Shown here: in pieces, positions 47,915 through 56,834 of the stretch
Layout: each line of letters begins with the position of its first letter
How positions within the stretch are numbered: the first letter of the stretch is position 1
Assembly (NCBI GenBank): GCA_910575555.1
Contig: CAJTFX010000014.1
Span: 1-64,000 of the forward strand
DNA length: 64,000 nucleotides
From: Lachnospiraceae bacterium
GTDB lineage: Bacteria > Bacillota > Clostridia > Lachnospirales > Lachnospiraceae
Direction: 5' to 3'
Notes under the pieces: model-generated
Database searches by the model: none
What the model was told of the DNA's origin: nothing
Seen by the model: only the letters and a program-made list of their open reading frames with translations
Program-made: the position numbers and the translations under genes

Positions 47915-49088
47915 CTTTATTTCCCCTTAATTTGCGGATGAAGGCTTCCATTCTGTCCAATGCTTCTTTCAGGCTTTCCAGGGAATAGGCATAGGAAATC
48001 CGGAGAAATCCTTCCCCGCAGTCCCCGAAAGCAGTTCCCGGAACCACCACCACTTTTTCCTCCTGCAGCATCCGGGTGGCAAATTCTTCTGAGGTCATAC
48101 CGAACTCCTGGATACAGGGAAACGCGTAAAAAGCCCCGAAAGGTTCAAAGCATTTCAAGCCCATCTCCCGGAACCGGTGCATCAGATAACGGCGCCTGCC
48201 ATTATACTCTTCCCGCATTCCCGCCACATCCGCGTCTCCGGCGCGCACTGCCTCCACGGCTGCATACTGACTGGTGGTGGGGGCGCACATAATGGCATAC
48301 TGATGGATTTTCAGCATTTGCTCCAAAATCACTCCTGGCGCGCAGGCATAACCCAGACGCCATCCCGTCATGGCATATGCTTTGGAAAATCCATTAATTA
48401 ATACCGTCCGCTCCCGCATTCCCGGAAGGGAGGCGATGGTTACATGATCCTGACCTTCCACATAGGTAAGCTCTGCATAAATTTCATCGCTCAGCACAAA
48501 TAAATCATGCTTTTGCACCACTTCCGCAATAGCTTCCAGATCCTTTCGCTCCATAACGGCCCCGGTGGGATTATTAGGAAAAGGCAGTACCAGAAGCTTT
48601 GTTTTCGGCGTAATGGATGCTTCCAGTTCTTCCGGCGTCAGGCGGAATTCATTTTCTTCTTTCAGGTTAATAATCACCGGCACTCCGTTTGCCAGGGCTG
48701 CGCAGGGCAGATAGGAAACGTAACTGGGCTGAGGAATCAGCACTTCATCTCCCGGATCTAACATGGCCCGCATGGCGATATCTATGGCTTCGCTGCCGCC
48801 TACCGTTATCATCATCTCTGTATCATAGTCATAAGACACCTGAAACCGCCGCTTTAAATATTTTGCAATCTCTATCTTCAGTTCTTTTAAGCCCGCATTG
48901 GAAGTATAGGCCGTTCTGCCTTTTTCCAGAGAATAAATTCCTTCATCCCGGATGTGCCAGGGCGTGTCAAAATCTGGTTCCCCCACCCCCAGGGAAATAA
49001 CGTCCTTCATCTCCGCTGCAATATCAAAAAACTTCCGAATCCCGGAAAAAGGAATCTCCACAATGCGCTCCGACAATGGATTTCTCAT
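47907..49088 (-). CDS. PLP-dependent aminotransferase, class I/II
   Basis: A 393-residue fold-type I enzyme: ISLGVGEPDFDTPWHI, YTSNAGLKELKIEIAKYL, PFPNNPTGAVM, LSDEIYAELTY, and PLP Lys in NGFSKAYAMTGWRLGY. Probably an aromatic or general amino-acid aminotransferase. Its ATG shares a base with the stop of the Lrp-type gene, so the two are coupled. Confidence 0.92.
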   Translation of the reverse strand: MRNPLSERIVEIPFSGIRKFFDIAAEMKDVISLGVGEPDFDTPWHIRDEGIYSLEKGRTAYTSNAGLKELKIEIAKYLKRRFQVSYDYDTEMMITVGGSEAIDIAMRAMLDPGDEVLIPQPSYVSYLPCAALANGVPVIINLKEENEFRLTPEELEASITPKTKLLVLPFPNNPTGAVMERKDLEAIAEVVQKHDLFVLSDEIYAELTYVEGQDHVTIASLPGMRERTVLINGFSKAYAMTGWRLGYACAPGVILEQMLKIHQYAIMCAPTTSQYAAVEAVRAGDADVAGMREEYNGRRRYLMHRFREMGLKCFEPFGAFYAFPCIQEFGMTSEEFATRMLQEEKVVVVPGTAFGDCGEGFLRISYAYSLESLKEALDRMEAFIRKLRGNKDG

Positions 49089-49573
49089 TAGCTCACCAAC
49101 ATCCTTTCATCCTCCTGGGGTTTTGCAATTACAGTTCCATGATCTTTGTATTTTTTCAGGATAAAATTTGTTTTGGTGCTTAACACAGACTCCAGAGGAG
49201 ACAGCTTATCTGAGACAAACTGCGCCACTTCCCGCAGTGTTTTTCCTTCTAAGGTCACCAGTAAATCGTAACCGCCGGAAATCAGATAAACGGCATTCAC
49301 CTCCGGATAGTTGTAAATCCGCTCTGCAATACTGTCAAAGCCCCTGCCCCGCTGAGGAGTGACGCGAACTTCAATCAGCGCATTTACCTTCTCGATACTG
49401 GTTTTTTCCCAGTCAATCAGCGTGTGGTATCCGCAGATAATATGCTCCTGCTCCATGGCCGCCATTTCATTTGCCACTGCCGCTTCGTCCACTCCCAGCA
49501 TAATTGCCAGTTCCTTCAAATCCACTCTGCTGTTTTTTTCTATAAATGTTAATATTTTCTCTCTCATTACCAT
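49088..49573 (-). CDS. Lrp/AsnC family regulator
   Basis: A 161-residue protein. N-terminal winged HTH (about 1-60, VDLKELAIMLGVDEAAVANE), C-terminal RAM/AsnC domain (ALIEVRVTPQRGRGFDSIAE, VYLISGGYDLLVTLEG). Likely senses an amino acid and controls the aminotransferase directly downstream. Confidence 0.92.
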   Translation of the reverse strand: MVMREKILTFIEKNSRVDLKELAIMLGVDEAAVANEMAAMEQEHIICGYHTLIDWEKTSIEKVNALIEVRVTPQRGRGFDSIAERIYNYPEVNAVYLISGGYDLLVTLEGKTLREVAQFVSDKLSPLESVLSTKTNFILKKYKDHGTVIAKPQEDERMLVS

Positions 49574-49596
49574 TTTATTTTCCTTTCAGCCCTCTG

Positions 49597-50580
49597 CTAC
49601 ACTACTTTATAAAGTTCATCTGTCTTAGGCGGCTCCAAAAATCTCTTCTCTTCTTCATTCAGCAGCACACGGTCATTTCCCTCTGTTGCTTTTCCGATGA
49701 TCACCGCATGAATTCCCTCTTTTTCCAACTCCCGTGTCAGTGCGTTTCCATCCGGCGCAGCCATCAGCATGCAGCCGCTGGAAATCAGTTCATAGGGATT
49801 AATTCCAAAAAATTCACACACTTCTATAGTTTCCTGCTTCACAGGTATTTTTTTCCAGTCAATTTCCAGACCAATACCGGAGCTTTCTGCCAACTCCCAG
49901 AGGGCTCCGAAAATTCCGCCTTCCGTCACGTCATGCATGGCGCTGACTCCCATTCTGACCGCCGCTGCGGCTTCCGGCAATACAGAAAGATACTGATCAA
50001 ATTCCTGGGCTTTTTGGATGAAATGCATGGGATAGCGGCCGGCCAATTCCTGTTCCTTCTCTTTGGCTATGATAGACGTGCCCTCCAGGCCAATCCATTT
50101 GCTGACCAGAATATCATCTCCCGGCTTTGCCCCTGCAGTGGATACCAGCTTTCCTTCCCGGGCCTTCCCCACGCCGCACACATTTACCAACGGCTGATTC
50201 ACTGCCTTTGTCACCTCGGTATGGCCGCCTATAATCTGCACCTTGCCCTGGGCGCAGGCCTTTTCAATCTGCCCCATAATTTCTTTCAGCTCCGACTCTT
50301 CGGAGCCCTCCGGCAGCAGGATAGTCAGCATCACTCCCACTGGCTCCGCGCCGGAAGAAGCCAGATCGTTCATGGTGATGTGAATGGCAAGATTTCCGAT
50401 ATCTGTGGCTGTACCGGTAATGGGATCGGTAGAAATCACAAATATTTCATCCTCTGCCAGTTTCAATGCGGCGCAGTCTTCCCCTACGCCGGCTCCCAGC
50501 AGAACTTCTTCCCGTCTGGTGTGTATTTGTCTCAATACGGAACGTTTCAGCACGCTCTCCGGAACTTTTCCTGTTTTCAT
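49597..50580 (-). CDS. AIR synthase-related protein (HypE/PurM fold)
   Basis: A 327-residue protein: GVGEDCAALKLAEDEIFVISTDPITG, HITMNDLASSGAEPVGVMLTILLP, IIGGHTEVT, SAMHDVTEGGIFGALWE and SSGCMLMAA are the ATP-binding blocks of the PurM/HypE/SelD superfamily. Genome neighbours give no hydrogenase genes, so the substrate is unknown. Confidence 0.85.
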   Translation of the reverse strand: MKTGKVPESVLKRSVLRQIHTRREEVLLGAGVGEDCAALKLAEDEIFVISTDPITGTATDIGNLAIHITMNDLASSGAEPVGVMLTILLPEGSEESELKEIMGQIEKACAQGKVQIIGGHTEVTKAVNQPLVNVCGVGKAREGKLVSTAGAKPGDDILVSKWIGLEGTSIIAKEKEQELAGRYPMHFIQKAQEFDQYLSVLPEAAAAVRMGVSAMHDVTEGGIFGALWELAESSGIGLEIDWKKIPVKQETIEVCEFFGINPYELISSGCMLMAAPDGNALTRELEKEGIHAVIIGKATEGNDRVLLNEEEKRFLEPPKTDELYKVV

Positions 50581-50625
50581 TCTTCCAATCCTCTCCGGTA
50601 ATTTCTGATTTATAAAAATGGACAG

Positions 50626-50659
50626 GATAAGGCTGTCTCACTCATGAAACAGCCTTATC
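50626..50659. terminator. hairpin between the VanW and AIR-synthase genes
   Basis: Eleven-bp arms GATAAGGCTGT/ACAGCCTTATC with a 12-nt loop; no clear T-run on either strand. Lies 21 bp after the VanW gene stop. Confidence 0.45.
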
Positions 50660-50679
50660 TCTTATCATTCTTTTGCTAT

Positions 50680-52377
50680 TTATTCTTCACCTTCGTCTTG
50701 GGAATCATTGTCGTCACCGCCATCTTCCGGTGCGTCGTCACCGCCGCCGTCATCTTCTTTTTGATCATCGTTTTTCTTGTCGTTGTCCTTCTTGTCGTCC
50801 TTGCCGTCTTTATCGTCCTTTTTGTCTCCGTTTTTCTTATCGTCGTCCTGCTGTTGTTGCTGCTGTTGCTGCTGAGCCGCCGCTGCCGCCGCCGCATCTG
50901 CCGCCGCCTGCTGCTGCGCTGCAATGGCAGCGTCATTCCACTGGGCTGCCGCCGCGCTGATGGCTCCTTCATCCTGGGCGCCGATTGCAGCGTTCATGGC
51001 ATTTACCGCATCGGGATTGCCGGAAGCAGTTCCCACTGCCACAATTCTCGGAGACGCCTTATATGTGCTCTTATTAAATATTTCCCGGCTCTGCTCCACG
51101 CCGTTTACCGTTACCACTTTCCAAAGCTGAGCGGTATAACCGGTATGGGAGGACTGAGTCTGGCTCATGTAACCGATAGGCTGACCCGGCGCCGCCTGAT
51201 ACTGGGTGCCCGGCTCCGTTGTGGACAGCGTCTCGCTGACGAAGCTTACTTCTCTGCCCGCTTCCCGGGTCTCTTCGCCGAATATATTAAAATACAGAGA
51301 ACGTCCCTGGGTATATCCCTCAATATAAATAGGCGCTTTGGTGTTGTTCACAAATTTTAAATCTTTATACGTTCCCGCAATGGCTGCATCCGCTGAAGGA
51401 TCTACATAGCTTACAATCATGGAATGGTTGAAACGCTCGGTTACCTCCAGTTCGGAACGGATGACTGCGTTATATAAGGTAGTGGATACCTGACAGATTC
51501 CTCCGCCGTAAGTTTCCACCGTGGTTCCGTTCTCATAAGAGCCTGCCAGTTCATATCCATTCTCCGGCTCAAAGGGACTTACTGCCTCATATACGGAAAA
51601 GGTGTCGCCCGGATATATTACAGAACCGTTGATTTTGTTGGCTCCGTTTTCCACGTTTTTGGATCGCCCTGCGCCGGATGACGCATAAGAGGTATTAAAT
51701 CCGCCCAGAAGGTCCTTGACCTTGCTCAGCTCCTCTTCCGTACCCTTGGGATCTACCACATCCGCCACAATCTCAACGGTGCCGGCTCCCTCCTCCCATT
51801 CCAGGGAGAAATATTTCTCAAGGACGTCCACCGATTCTTTCACATTCACCGTAACGCCCTGGCTTCCGGGAATTACGGTGAAGCTGCCGTTCTCTCTGGT
51901 CAGTCCTGCATTTTCAGCTTCTGTATTCAAAACCTCTGCGTTATTCTCCAGAACCTTTGTCACCATCTGCTTATCTATCTGAAATGCCAGTTCATAGACT
52001 TTATCTTCATTCTCCAGATCTTTCATAGCTTTGTAACGGGTAATCAGGTTGCCGCTTTTTCCAAGTCCTGCGGCTTCCTCCACAATCTCTTCGTTTCCCC
52101 AGGAAAGTCCCATCTGGGAAACCGGAACCTGCACCGTATTCTTGCCGGCCTGCAGGGTAATAATCTCGCTCTGAAGCTTCTCCACATGTTCTTTTACTGC
52201 TTCTTTTGCCTCTTCCTGTGTCATCCCTCCTACGGAAATATCACCGAAATACACCCGCTCCGGGATTGTATCGGTTTCCTTCGTCTCCGCGTCTACCGGA
52301 ATAGTAATGACAGCAGTCAGGATCAGCGCCAGAACTGCACCGGCCGCTGAAACATACATTTTCCACTTTCTCTTCAT
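50680..52377 (-). CDS. VanW family secreted protein with polyQ and acidic tail
   Basis: A 565-residue protein. Signal-anchor helix (about 7-27), two putative peptidoglycan-binding-4 repeats (about 35-215), VanW domain (about 225-360: NINGSVIYPGDTFS-like, GGGICQVSTTLYNAV, RFNHSMIV), a strand-rich domain to about 450, then an Ala/Gln tract with nine consecutive Gln and a Lys/Asp-rich tail of about 60 residues. Cell-surface role, cause of the tail unknown. Confidence 0.88.
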   Translation of the reverse strand: MKRKWKMYVSAAGAVLALILTAVITIPVDAETKETDTIPERVYFGDISVGGMTQEEAKEAVKEHVEKLQSEIITLQAGKNTVQVPVSQMGLSWGNEEIVEEAAGLGKSGNLITRYKAMKDLENEDKVYELAFQIDKQMVTKVLENNAEVLNTEAENAGLTRENGSFTVIPGSQGVTVNVKESVDVLEKYFSLEWEEGAGTVEIVADVVDPKGTEEELSKVKDLLGGFNTSYASSGAGRSKNVENGANKINGSVIYPGDTFSVYEAVSPFEPENGYELAGSYENGTTVETYGGGICQVSTTLYNAVIRSELEVTERFNHSMIVSYVDPSADAAIAGTYKDLKFVNNTKAPIYIEGYTQGRSLYFNIFGEETREAGREVSFVSETLSTTEPGTQYQAAPGQPIGYMSQTQSSHTGYTAQLWKVVTVNGVEQSREIFNKSTYKASPRIVAVGTASGNPDAVNAMNAAIGAQDEGAISAAAAQWNDAAIAAQQQAAADAAAAAAAQQQQQQQQQDDDKKNGDKKDDKDGKDDKKDNDKKNDDQKEDDGGGDDAPEDGGDDNDSQDEGEE

Positions 52378-52422
52378 ACCTATTCTCCTACCGATTTGCT
52401 TCGTTTACTAACTACTCACCTA

Positions 52423-52450
52423 ATTTTATCATAAAAAAGCAATTTTTCAA
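52423..52450 (-). promoter_or_regulatory. promoter of the VanW gene
   Basis: TTGAAA (52445-52450), 16-bp spacer, TAAAAT (52423-52428) on the - strand, 45 bp upstream of the ATG. Confidence 0.6.
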
Positions 52451-52522
52451 GATACGAAACCACGAATTTCGTTGACATAATCATGGACTTTCTGTATATT
52501 ATGAACAGACGCAGACCATTGC

Positions 52523-52630
52523 CTACACAAATGCAGACAGAAACACAGACACAACCATAGACGCAACTAAAATCAACGCAATTACCGCGGCAATTGTCTT
52601 TTTTGTTTTCGGATTATTAAAATTAATCAT
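52523..52630 (-). CDS. 35-residue membrane peptide
   Basis: MINFNNPKTKKTIAAVIALI then LVASMVVSVFLSAFV: a basic N-terminus and one transmembrane helix. ATG 52630 is behind ATGGAGGTGAGTCC. Small proteins of this pattern recur in Lachnospiraceae (recollection). Function unknown. Confidence 0.6.
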   Translation of the reverse strand: MINFNNPKTKKTIAAVIALILVASMVVSVFLSAFV

Positions 52631-52702
52631 TGGACTCACCTCCATATTGTAAAAGTAAAAATATACCTGAATCATATTTCAAAAGAAAGGAAGATGAATG
52701 TT

Positions 52703-53317
52703 ATGAAAGTCCCTGTACTCTTTGGGTGGATTATGATTTTTGTTGTGGTGGTTTCTTACAAACGCCGGAAAGCCGACCGCACACGTGAGAATAAGGAACG
52801 TGATTTCTGGGAGCGGGAAAATGCTGCCAATGCCACCAGAAAACAGGACATTTCCAATCTGAATTATGTGGATTTCACCGGAGTGTCTCTGCCCTTTGCC
52901 AGATTTTCAGATGATTTCCTGCATCAGTGCGAGGAACAGATTCTAAAATTAAAGGATGAAAAAATTCTGAACCTCACCGGAATTACCAACACGGATTTAA
53001 AGCTTAAGTACGGCGCCGCCAACCTGACTTTTTTAACCCAGTGCGATCAGAATTTCACACTGCTGGCCCGTACTCTGAATTCCTGGGGACAGCGGCTGAA
53101 AGAACTCTCTCACACAGAAGAGGCCATCCAGGTATTGACATTTGCAGTATCCATTGAAAGCGATATCAAAAACACCTATCAGCTTTTGGCGGAACTTTTC
53201 CTTCAGACCGGGCAGCAGGAAAAACTGAAAGATTTAAAATCCAGCGCTTCCAATCTGAATTCCCTGATGAAAGAGCCGATACTGGCCATGCTGGATAAGA
53301 TGGAAAACTCTGATTAA
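52703..53317 (+). CDS. membrane-anchored helical-repeat protein
   Basis: About 204 residues (ATG 52703 suits the AAAGG spacing; 52694 is in frame). N-terminal transmembrane segment (about 2-18), basic linker, then helices; residues about 105-200 look like TPR units (RTLNSWGQRLKELSHTEEAI, TYQLLAELFLQTGQQEKLKD). The only + strand host gene for several kb. Role unknown. Confidence 0.72.
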   Translation: MKVPVLFGWIMIFVVVVSYKRRKADRTRENKERDFWERENAANATRKQDISNLNYVDFTGVSLPFARFSDDFLHQCEEQILKLKDEKILNLTGITNTDLKLKYGAANLTFLTQCDQNFTLLARTLNSWGQRLKELSHTEEAIQVLTFAVSIESDIKNTYQLLAELFLQTGQQEKLKDLKSSASNLNSLMKEPILAMLDKMENSD

Positions 53318-53374
53318 TTACCGGTGATGGAAAACATCTCACCATCCATGTTTCGGCATGCAGAATGCAAAAGT

Positions 53375-54103
53375 TTACAGGCGCCCTTCACGCACTCCAG
53401 AAGATTTTCCATAAGCGCGCAGAATTTTATCGGTGATTCTGGAAGCCTCATTGCGGGTGAGGCTGTCCAGTTCCACATTTAAATCTATTTTATGCCAGTC
53501 TGCCAGTTCTTTCAAGTATTTTTTTTGTCTTGCAGAGGCCGGCCCCTGCTTTTTCACTTTGTACAGCAGCGGTTTCGGCCAAAAAGCCTCCGGCTCCTGA
53601 CTTTCAAACTGCTCCTTAAGATATTGAAACAGCAGATTTGTGGCCCCGGCGTCCTCTAAGGCCCGGTGATTTCTGCTTCTTTCAATCTGCAGATATGCAC
53701 ACAGATAATCCAGGGTCTTTTTCTCTGCTTCCGGTAAGAATTTCCGGGCCAGTTTTAAGGTGTCAATTCCGTCTTTTTCAAAGGTCCCCCCATGATTTAC
53801 AAGACATTGTTTTAAAAAGCTGTAATCAAATATCAGATTGTGGCCCACCAGGGGGAATCCTTCTGCAAAATCCCGAAATTCCGCTGCCGCCTGCTCCGGT
53901 TCACAGCCGTCCTTCACCATGTCATTGGTAATCCCTGTCAGTTCCGTCACCTCTTTGGAAATTTCCATCCTGGGATTTACCACTCGGTGAAAGTTTTCCT
54001 GTTTCCCCTCTTTTATTTTTACCGCGCCGATTTCCAGAATCCGGTCTGTCCTGGCATGCAGTCCGGTCATTTCCAAATCCACTACCACATATCCTTTCAG
54101 CAT
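53375..54103 (-). CDS. DnaQ-like 3'-5' exonuclease
   Basis: A 242-residue protein. DEDDh exonuclease: Exo I VVVDLEMTGL, Exo II GHNLIFDYSFL, Exo III NHRALEDAGATNLL. C-terminal 70 residues (ARQKKYLKELADWHKI) form a helical extension. Could serve as a polymerase III epsilon-type proofreader or an RNase. Confidence 0.9.
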   Translation of the reverse strand: MLKGYVVVDLEMTGLHARTDRILEIGAVKIKEGKQENFHRVVNPRMEISKEVTELTGITNDMVKDGCEPEQAAAEFRDFAEGFPLVGHNLIFDYSFLKQCLVNHGGTFEKDGIDTLKLARKFLPEAEKKTLDYLCAYLQIERSRNHRALEDAGATNLLFQYLKEQFESQEPEAFWPKPLLYKVKKQGPASARQKKYLKELADWHKIDLNVELDSLTRNEASRITDKILRAYGKSSGVREGRL

Positions 54104-54188
54104 GGTCTTCCGCCTTTCCGTTTTCGTTCCTATCTTTCAAAAAGCCGCTCAGATACAGCAGCCGGCAATACAATTGAACGGGGCTGAT

Positions 54189-54821
54189 TTAATTTCTTTT
54201 GTCCTCTGCCCGGCATAAATCGCTTAAAAAGCATTCGCTGCATTTGGGGCTTCTGGCGGTGCAGATGCTTCTTCCCAGGGTGATAATCTGGATATTGTAA
54301 AGAATCCAGTGTTCTTTGGGCAGAGCCTTCATCAAATCAAATTCCACCTTCACCGGATCTTCCTCTTTCGTCAGTCCCAGACGCCTGGAAATCCGTTTGA
54401 CATGGGTATCCACCACTACGCTTGGCTCATCGTAGATGTTTCCCCGTATTACATTGGCTGTTTTCCTGCCTACTCCCGGCAGGGAGGTCAGCTCTTCCAG
54501 ACTTTTCGGCACCTGGCCGCCGAATTCTTCCACCAGCTTCCTGGCGCAGAGAATAATATTTCTGGCCTTGTTATGATAGAATCCGATGGAATGGATATCC
54601 TGTTCCAGTTCTTCTATTTCAGCATATGCAAATTTCTCCAATGTATCATATTTTCGGAATAAATCTTTTGTGACAAGATTCACTCTGGCATCGGTGCACT
54701 GTGCGCTCATAATCACCGCAATCAATAACTGCCAGGCGTTGTCATGATTCAGATAACAGCGGTATTCTCTGCCGTATGCCTCGTCCAGCCGGTTTAAAAT
54801 CTCTTTTGTCCTTTTCTTCAT
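54189..54821 (-). CDS. nth: endonuclease III
   Basis: A 210-residue DNA glycosylase/AP lyase. HhH motif LPGVGRKTANVI with the catalytic Lys, DTHVKRISRRLGL with the catalytic Asp, and the 4Fe-4S site CTARSPKCSECFLSDLC. Removes oxidised pyrimidines. Overlaps the DUF4080 gene by 4 bp. Confidence 0.97.
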   Translation of the reverse strand: MKKRTKEILNRLDEAYGREYRCYLNHDNAWQLLIAVIMSAQCTDARVNLVTKDLFRKYDTLEKFAYAEIEELEQDIHSIGFYHNKARNIILCARKLVEEFGGQVPKSLEELTSLPGVGRKTANVIRGNIYDEPSVVVDTHVKRISRRLGLTKEEDPVKVEFDLMKALPKEHWILYNIQIITLGRSICTARSPKCSECFLSDLCRAEDKRN

Positions 54822-56662
54822 CTCAGTTCCTTCCCTTCATTCAGCCGCCGGACTGCTGCCTGTCCCGTCAGTGGATTTCGCTCTTCATAGGAAAACAGAT
54901 AAAACTGCCGCCCCTCCTGCCTCCGGGGATAGGAAACCAGAGTCTTTTGCTGTCTGATCTCCTCCATATCATACCAGAAAGGTTCTAAATGGGACAGCTT
55001 TCCTCTTTTGCAATATTTTCTGGCCAATTCTTTATATTCCGTCCGTTCCGGCGCCCAGGACGGGCGTGTTTTCATATTTTCCCTTGCATACAAATCAAAG
55101 GTCATTGTTTCCTGATAAAGCTCCAGATGTTCCCCGTCTGTTTCGGCGGCAAACTCAAGCAGAATCTCACCTCTTCTCATACGGGAATGGCTCATGGCCA
55201 AAAGCCCCCGTTTTTCATAGAATTTCCCCAGTTCCAGATACAGTGCGAAGGGATGCTCTGCGGTAAGCTCCAGTACTTTCACTGTCAGTTCAAACTGGCC
55301 GCTGTTGTAATATATCTCCAGCATTTCTTCCGCCAGTTTCATTTCCAACAGTTCCTCATAAGACAGCCATTGGGTGGCCAGTACCTCATAGGGCGGCTGT
55401 TCCCGGTAAACCAGGCCGTATTCCTTCTGGTGTCCGTACATGCGGGAGCCTTTCAGCACTTTCAGAAATCCAAGCTGCAATTGCTCCGGCTTCCACCCAT
55501 ACACCTGCCCAAAAGATTTAGCAAAAGCAGCAAAATCTTCTTTGGGCAGCCCTGCAATTAAATCCAAATGCTGATGCACATTTCCTGCCTGCTGCATGCG
55601 TTTCACCGCCTTCTCCAACCGGTTCAGATTCATGGTTCGCCCAATTGCCTCTATGGTGGGCGGGTGGGTGGACTGCACCCCGATTTCCAATTGAATCAGG
55701 CCGGGACGCAGGGAATGAATCAGCTCCAGTTCCTCCTCTGTCAGCAAATCCGCAGAAATCTCAAAATGAAAATTTGTAATTCCATTGTCATTTTCCTTCA
55801 GATACTGCCAGACAGCCAGCGCATGCCTGTGATTGCAGTTAAAGGTGCGATCCACAAATTTCACCTGGGGAACCTTATGGTCCAGAAAAAACTGCAGTTC
55901 TTTTTCCACCAGAGAAAGTGAGCGGAACCGCAGAGTTTTGTCAATGGATGACAGACAGTAACTGCAGGAAAAAGGGCATCCTCTGCTTGTCTCGTAATAA
56001 ATAATTCTGTTATGAAACTCCTCCAGGCCTTCATAGCAGAAAGGCAGTTCATCCATAGACAGAGGCTCTCTGGCCGCTGTCCGCACCAGAATATTGTCCT
56101 CATTCCGAAACACCAGCCCCAAAATCTCTTCCAATCTCTGAGCATGCTGCGTTCCCAATCTCCGGCCAATCGCCGGGTTCTCCCATTTTACGGCGGCCCC
56201 GCTGCCCTGCCGGATTCCGGAACCAGCGGCCCTGCTGCCCTGCCGGGTTCCGGAGCCGGCAGAATCATTCCCCTGTTTCAGATAGTAAGCGCACAGCTCC
56301 CGGAATGTCTCTTCCCCTTCTCCTGTCATAACGCCGGCCGCTCCCGGATTCTCCTTCAGAAAAAGCTCTGATTCATAGGAAACTTCCGGCCCTCCCACCC
56401 AAACCGGAACCTCCGGCAGCAATTTATGCAGTTCCCCAATCAGTTCCCGCACATACCGGTAATTCCAGATATAGCAGGAAAAGCACAATACCTGCGGCTT
56501 TCGCTTATAGATTTCCTGTAAAATATATTCCAGCGAATGGTTAATGGTGTATTCCGCAATTTGAATCTGATTTTGGTATTCTCCTGCGTAAGATTTCAGA
56601 CTGTGCACGGCAAGATTGGAATGGATGTATTTGGCATTGATGGCAACTAATAAGATATTCAC
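54818..56662 (-). CDS. B12-binding radical SAM protein, DUF4080
   Basis: A 614-residue protein with GTG start at 56662 (CGGAGGACAGCC upstream). N-terminal cobalamin-binding-like domain (VNILLVAINAKYIHSNLAVH, VWVGGPEVSY, MTGEGEETF), radical SAM core with SRGCPFSCSYCLSS, and a C-terminal DUF4080 domain. Residues about 145-168 carry an 11-residue duplication of the type GSGxRQGSxAA, encoded by a 33-bp tandem repeat. Substrate unknown. Confidence 0.9.
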   Translation of the reverse strand: MNILLVAINAKYIHSNLAVHSLKSYAGEYQNQIQIAEYTINHSLEYILQEIYKRKPQVLCFSCYIWNYRYVRELIGELHKLLPEVPVWVGGPEVSYESELFLKENPGAAGVMTGEGEETFRELCAYYLKQGNDSAGSGTRQGSRAAGSGIRQGSGAAVKWENPAIGRRLGTQHAQRLEEILGLVFRNEDNILVRTAAREPLSMDELPFCYEGLEEFHNRIIYYETSRGCPFSCSYCLSSIDKTLRFRSLSLVEKELQFFLDHKVPQVKFVDRTFNCNHRHALAVWQYLKENDNGITNFHFEISADLLTEEELELIHSLRPGLIQLEIGVQSTHPPTIEAIGRTMNLNRLEKAVKRMQQAGNVHQHLDLIAGLPKEDFAAFAKSFGQVYGWKPEQLQLGFLKVLKGSRMYGHQKEYGLVYREQPPYEVLATQWLSYEELLEMKLAEEMLEIYYNSGQFELTVKVLELTAEHPFALYLELGKFYEKRGLLAMSHSRMRRGEILLEFAAETDGEHLELYQETMTFDLYARENMKTRPSWAPERTEYKELARKYCKRGKLSHLEPFWYDMEEIRQQKTLVSYPRRQEGRQFYLFSYEERNPLTGQAAVRRLNEGKELR

Positions 56663-56737
56663 GGCTGTCCTCCGGTATGAATGTTGATGTTTTCTACTAT
56701 AGCACCAATTCTTCCGGAGGGCAAGAGTGGAGGAAAT

Positions 56738-56785
56738 GAAAAAACAGGATACGGCATATTTCATTAGAAACATGCCCGTATCCTG
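56738..56785 (-). terminator. terminator of the dha operon
   Basis: Ten-bp arms CAGGATACGG/CCGTATCCTG (56745-56754 and 56776-56785), followed on the - strand by six T. About 50 bp after dhaK. Confidence 0.85.
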
Positions 56786-56834
56786 CTGTTCTTATTTTCC
56801 CAACTCCTGATAAATTTCCTGAAATCCGCTCTGC

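Noticed and set aside
50857-50880. CTG/TTG triplet run considered as a possible CRISPR or phase-variation promoter repeat
   Set aside because: It encodes the Gln tract of the VanW protein; no spacers and no promoter.
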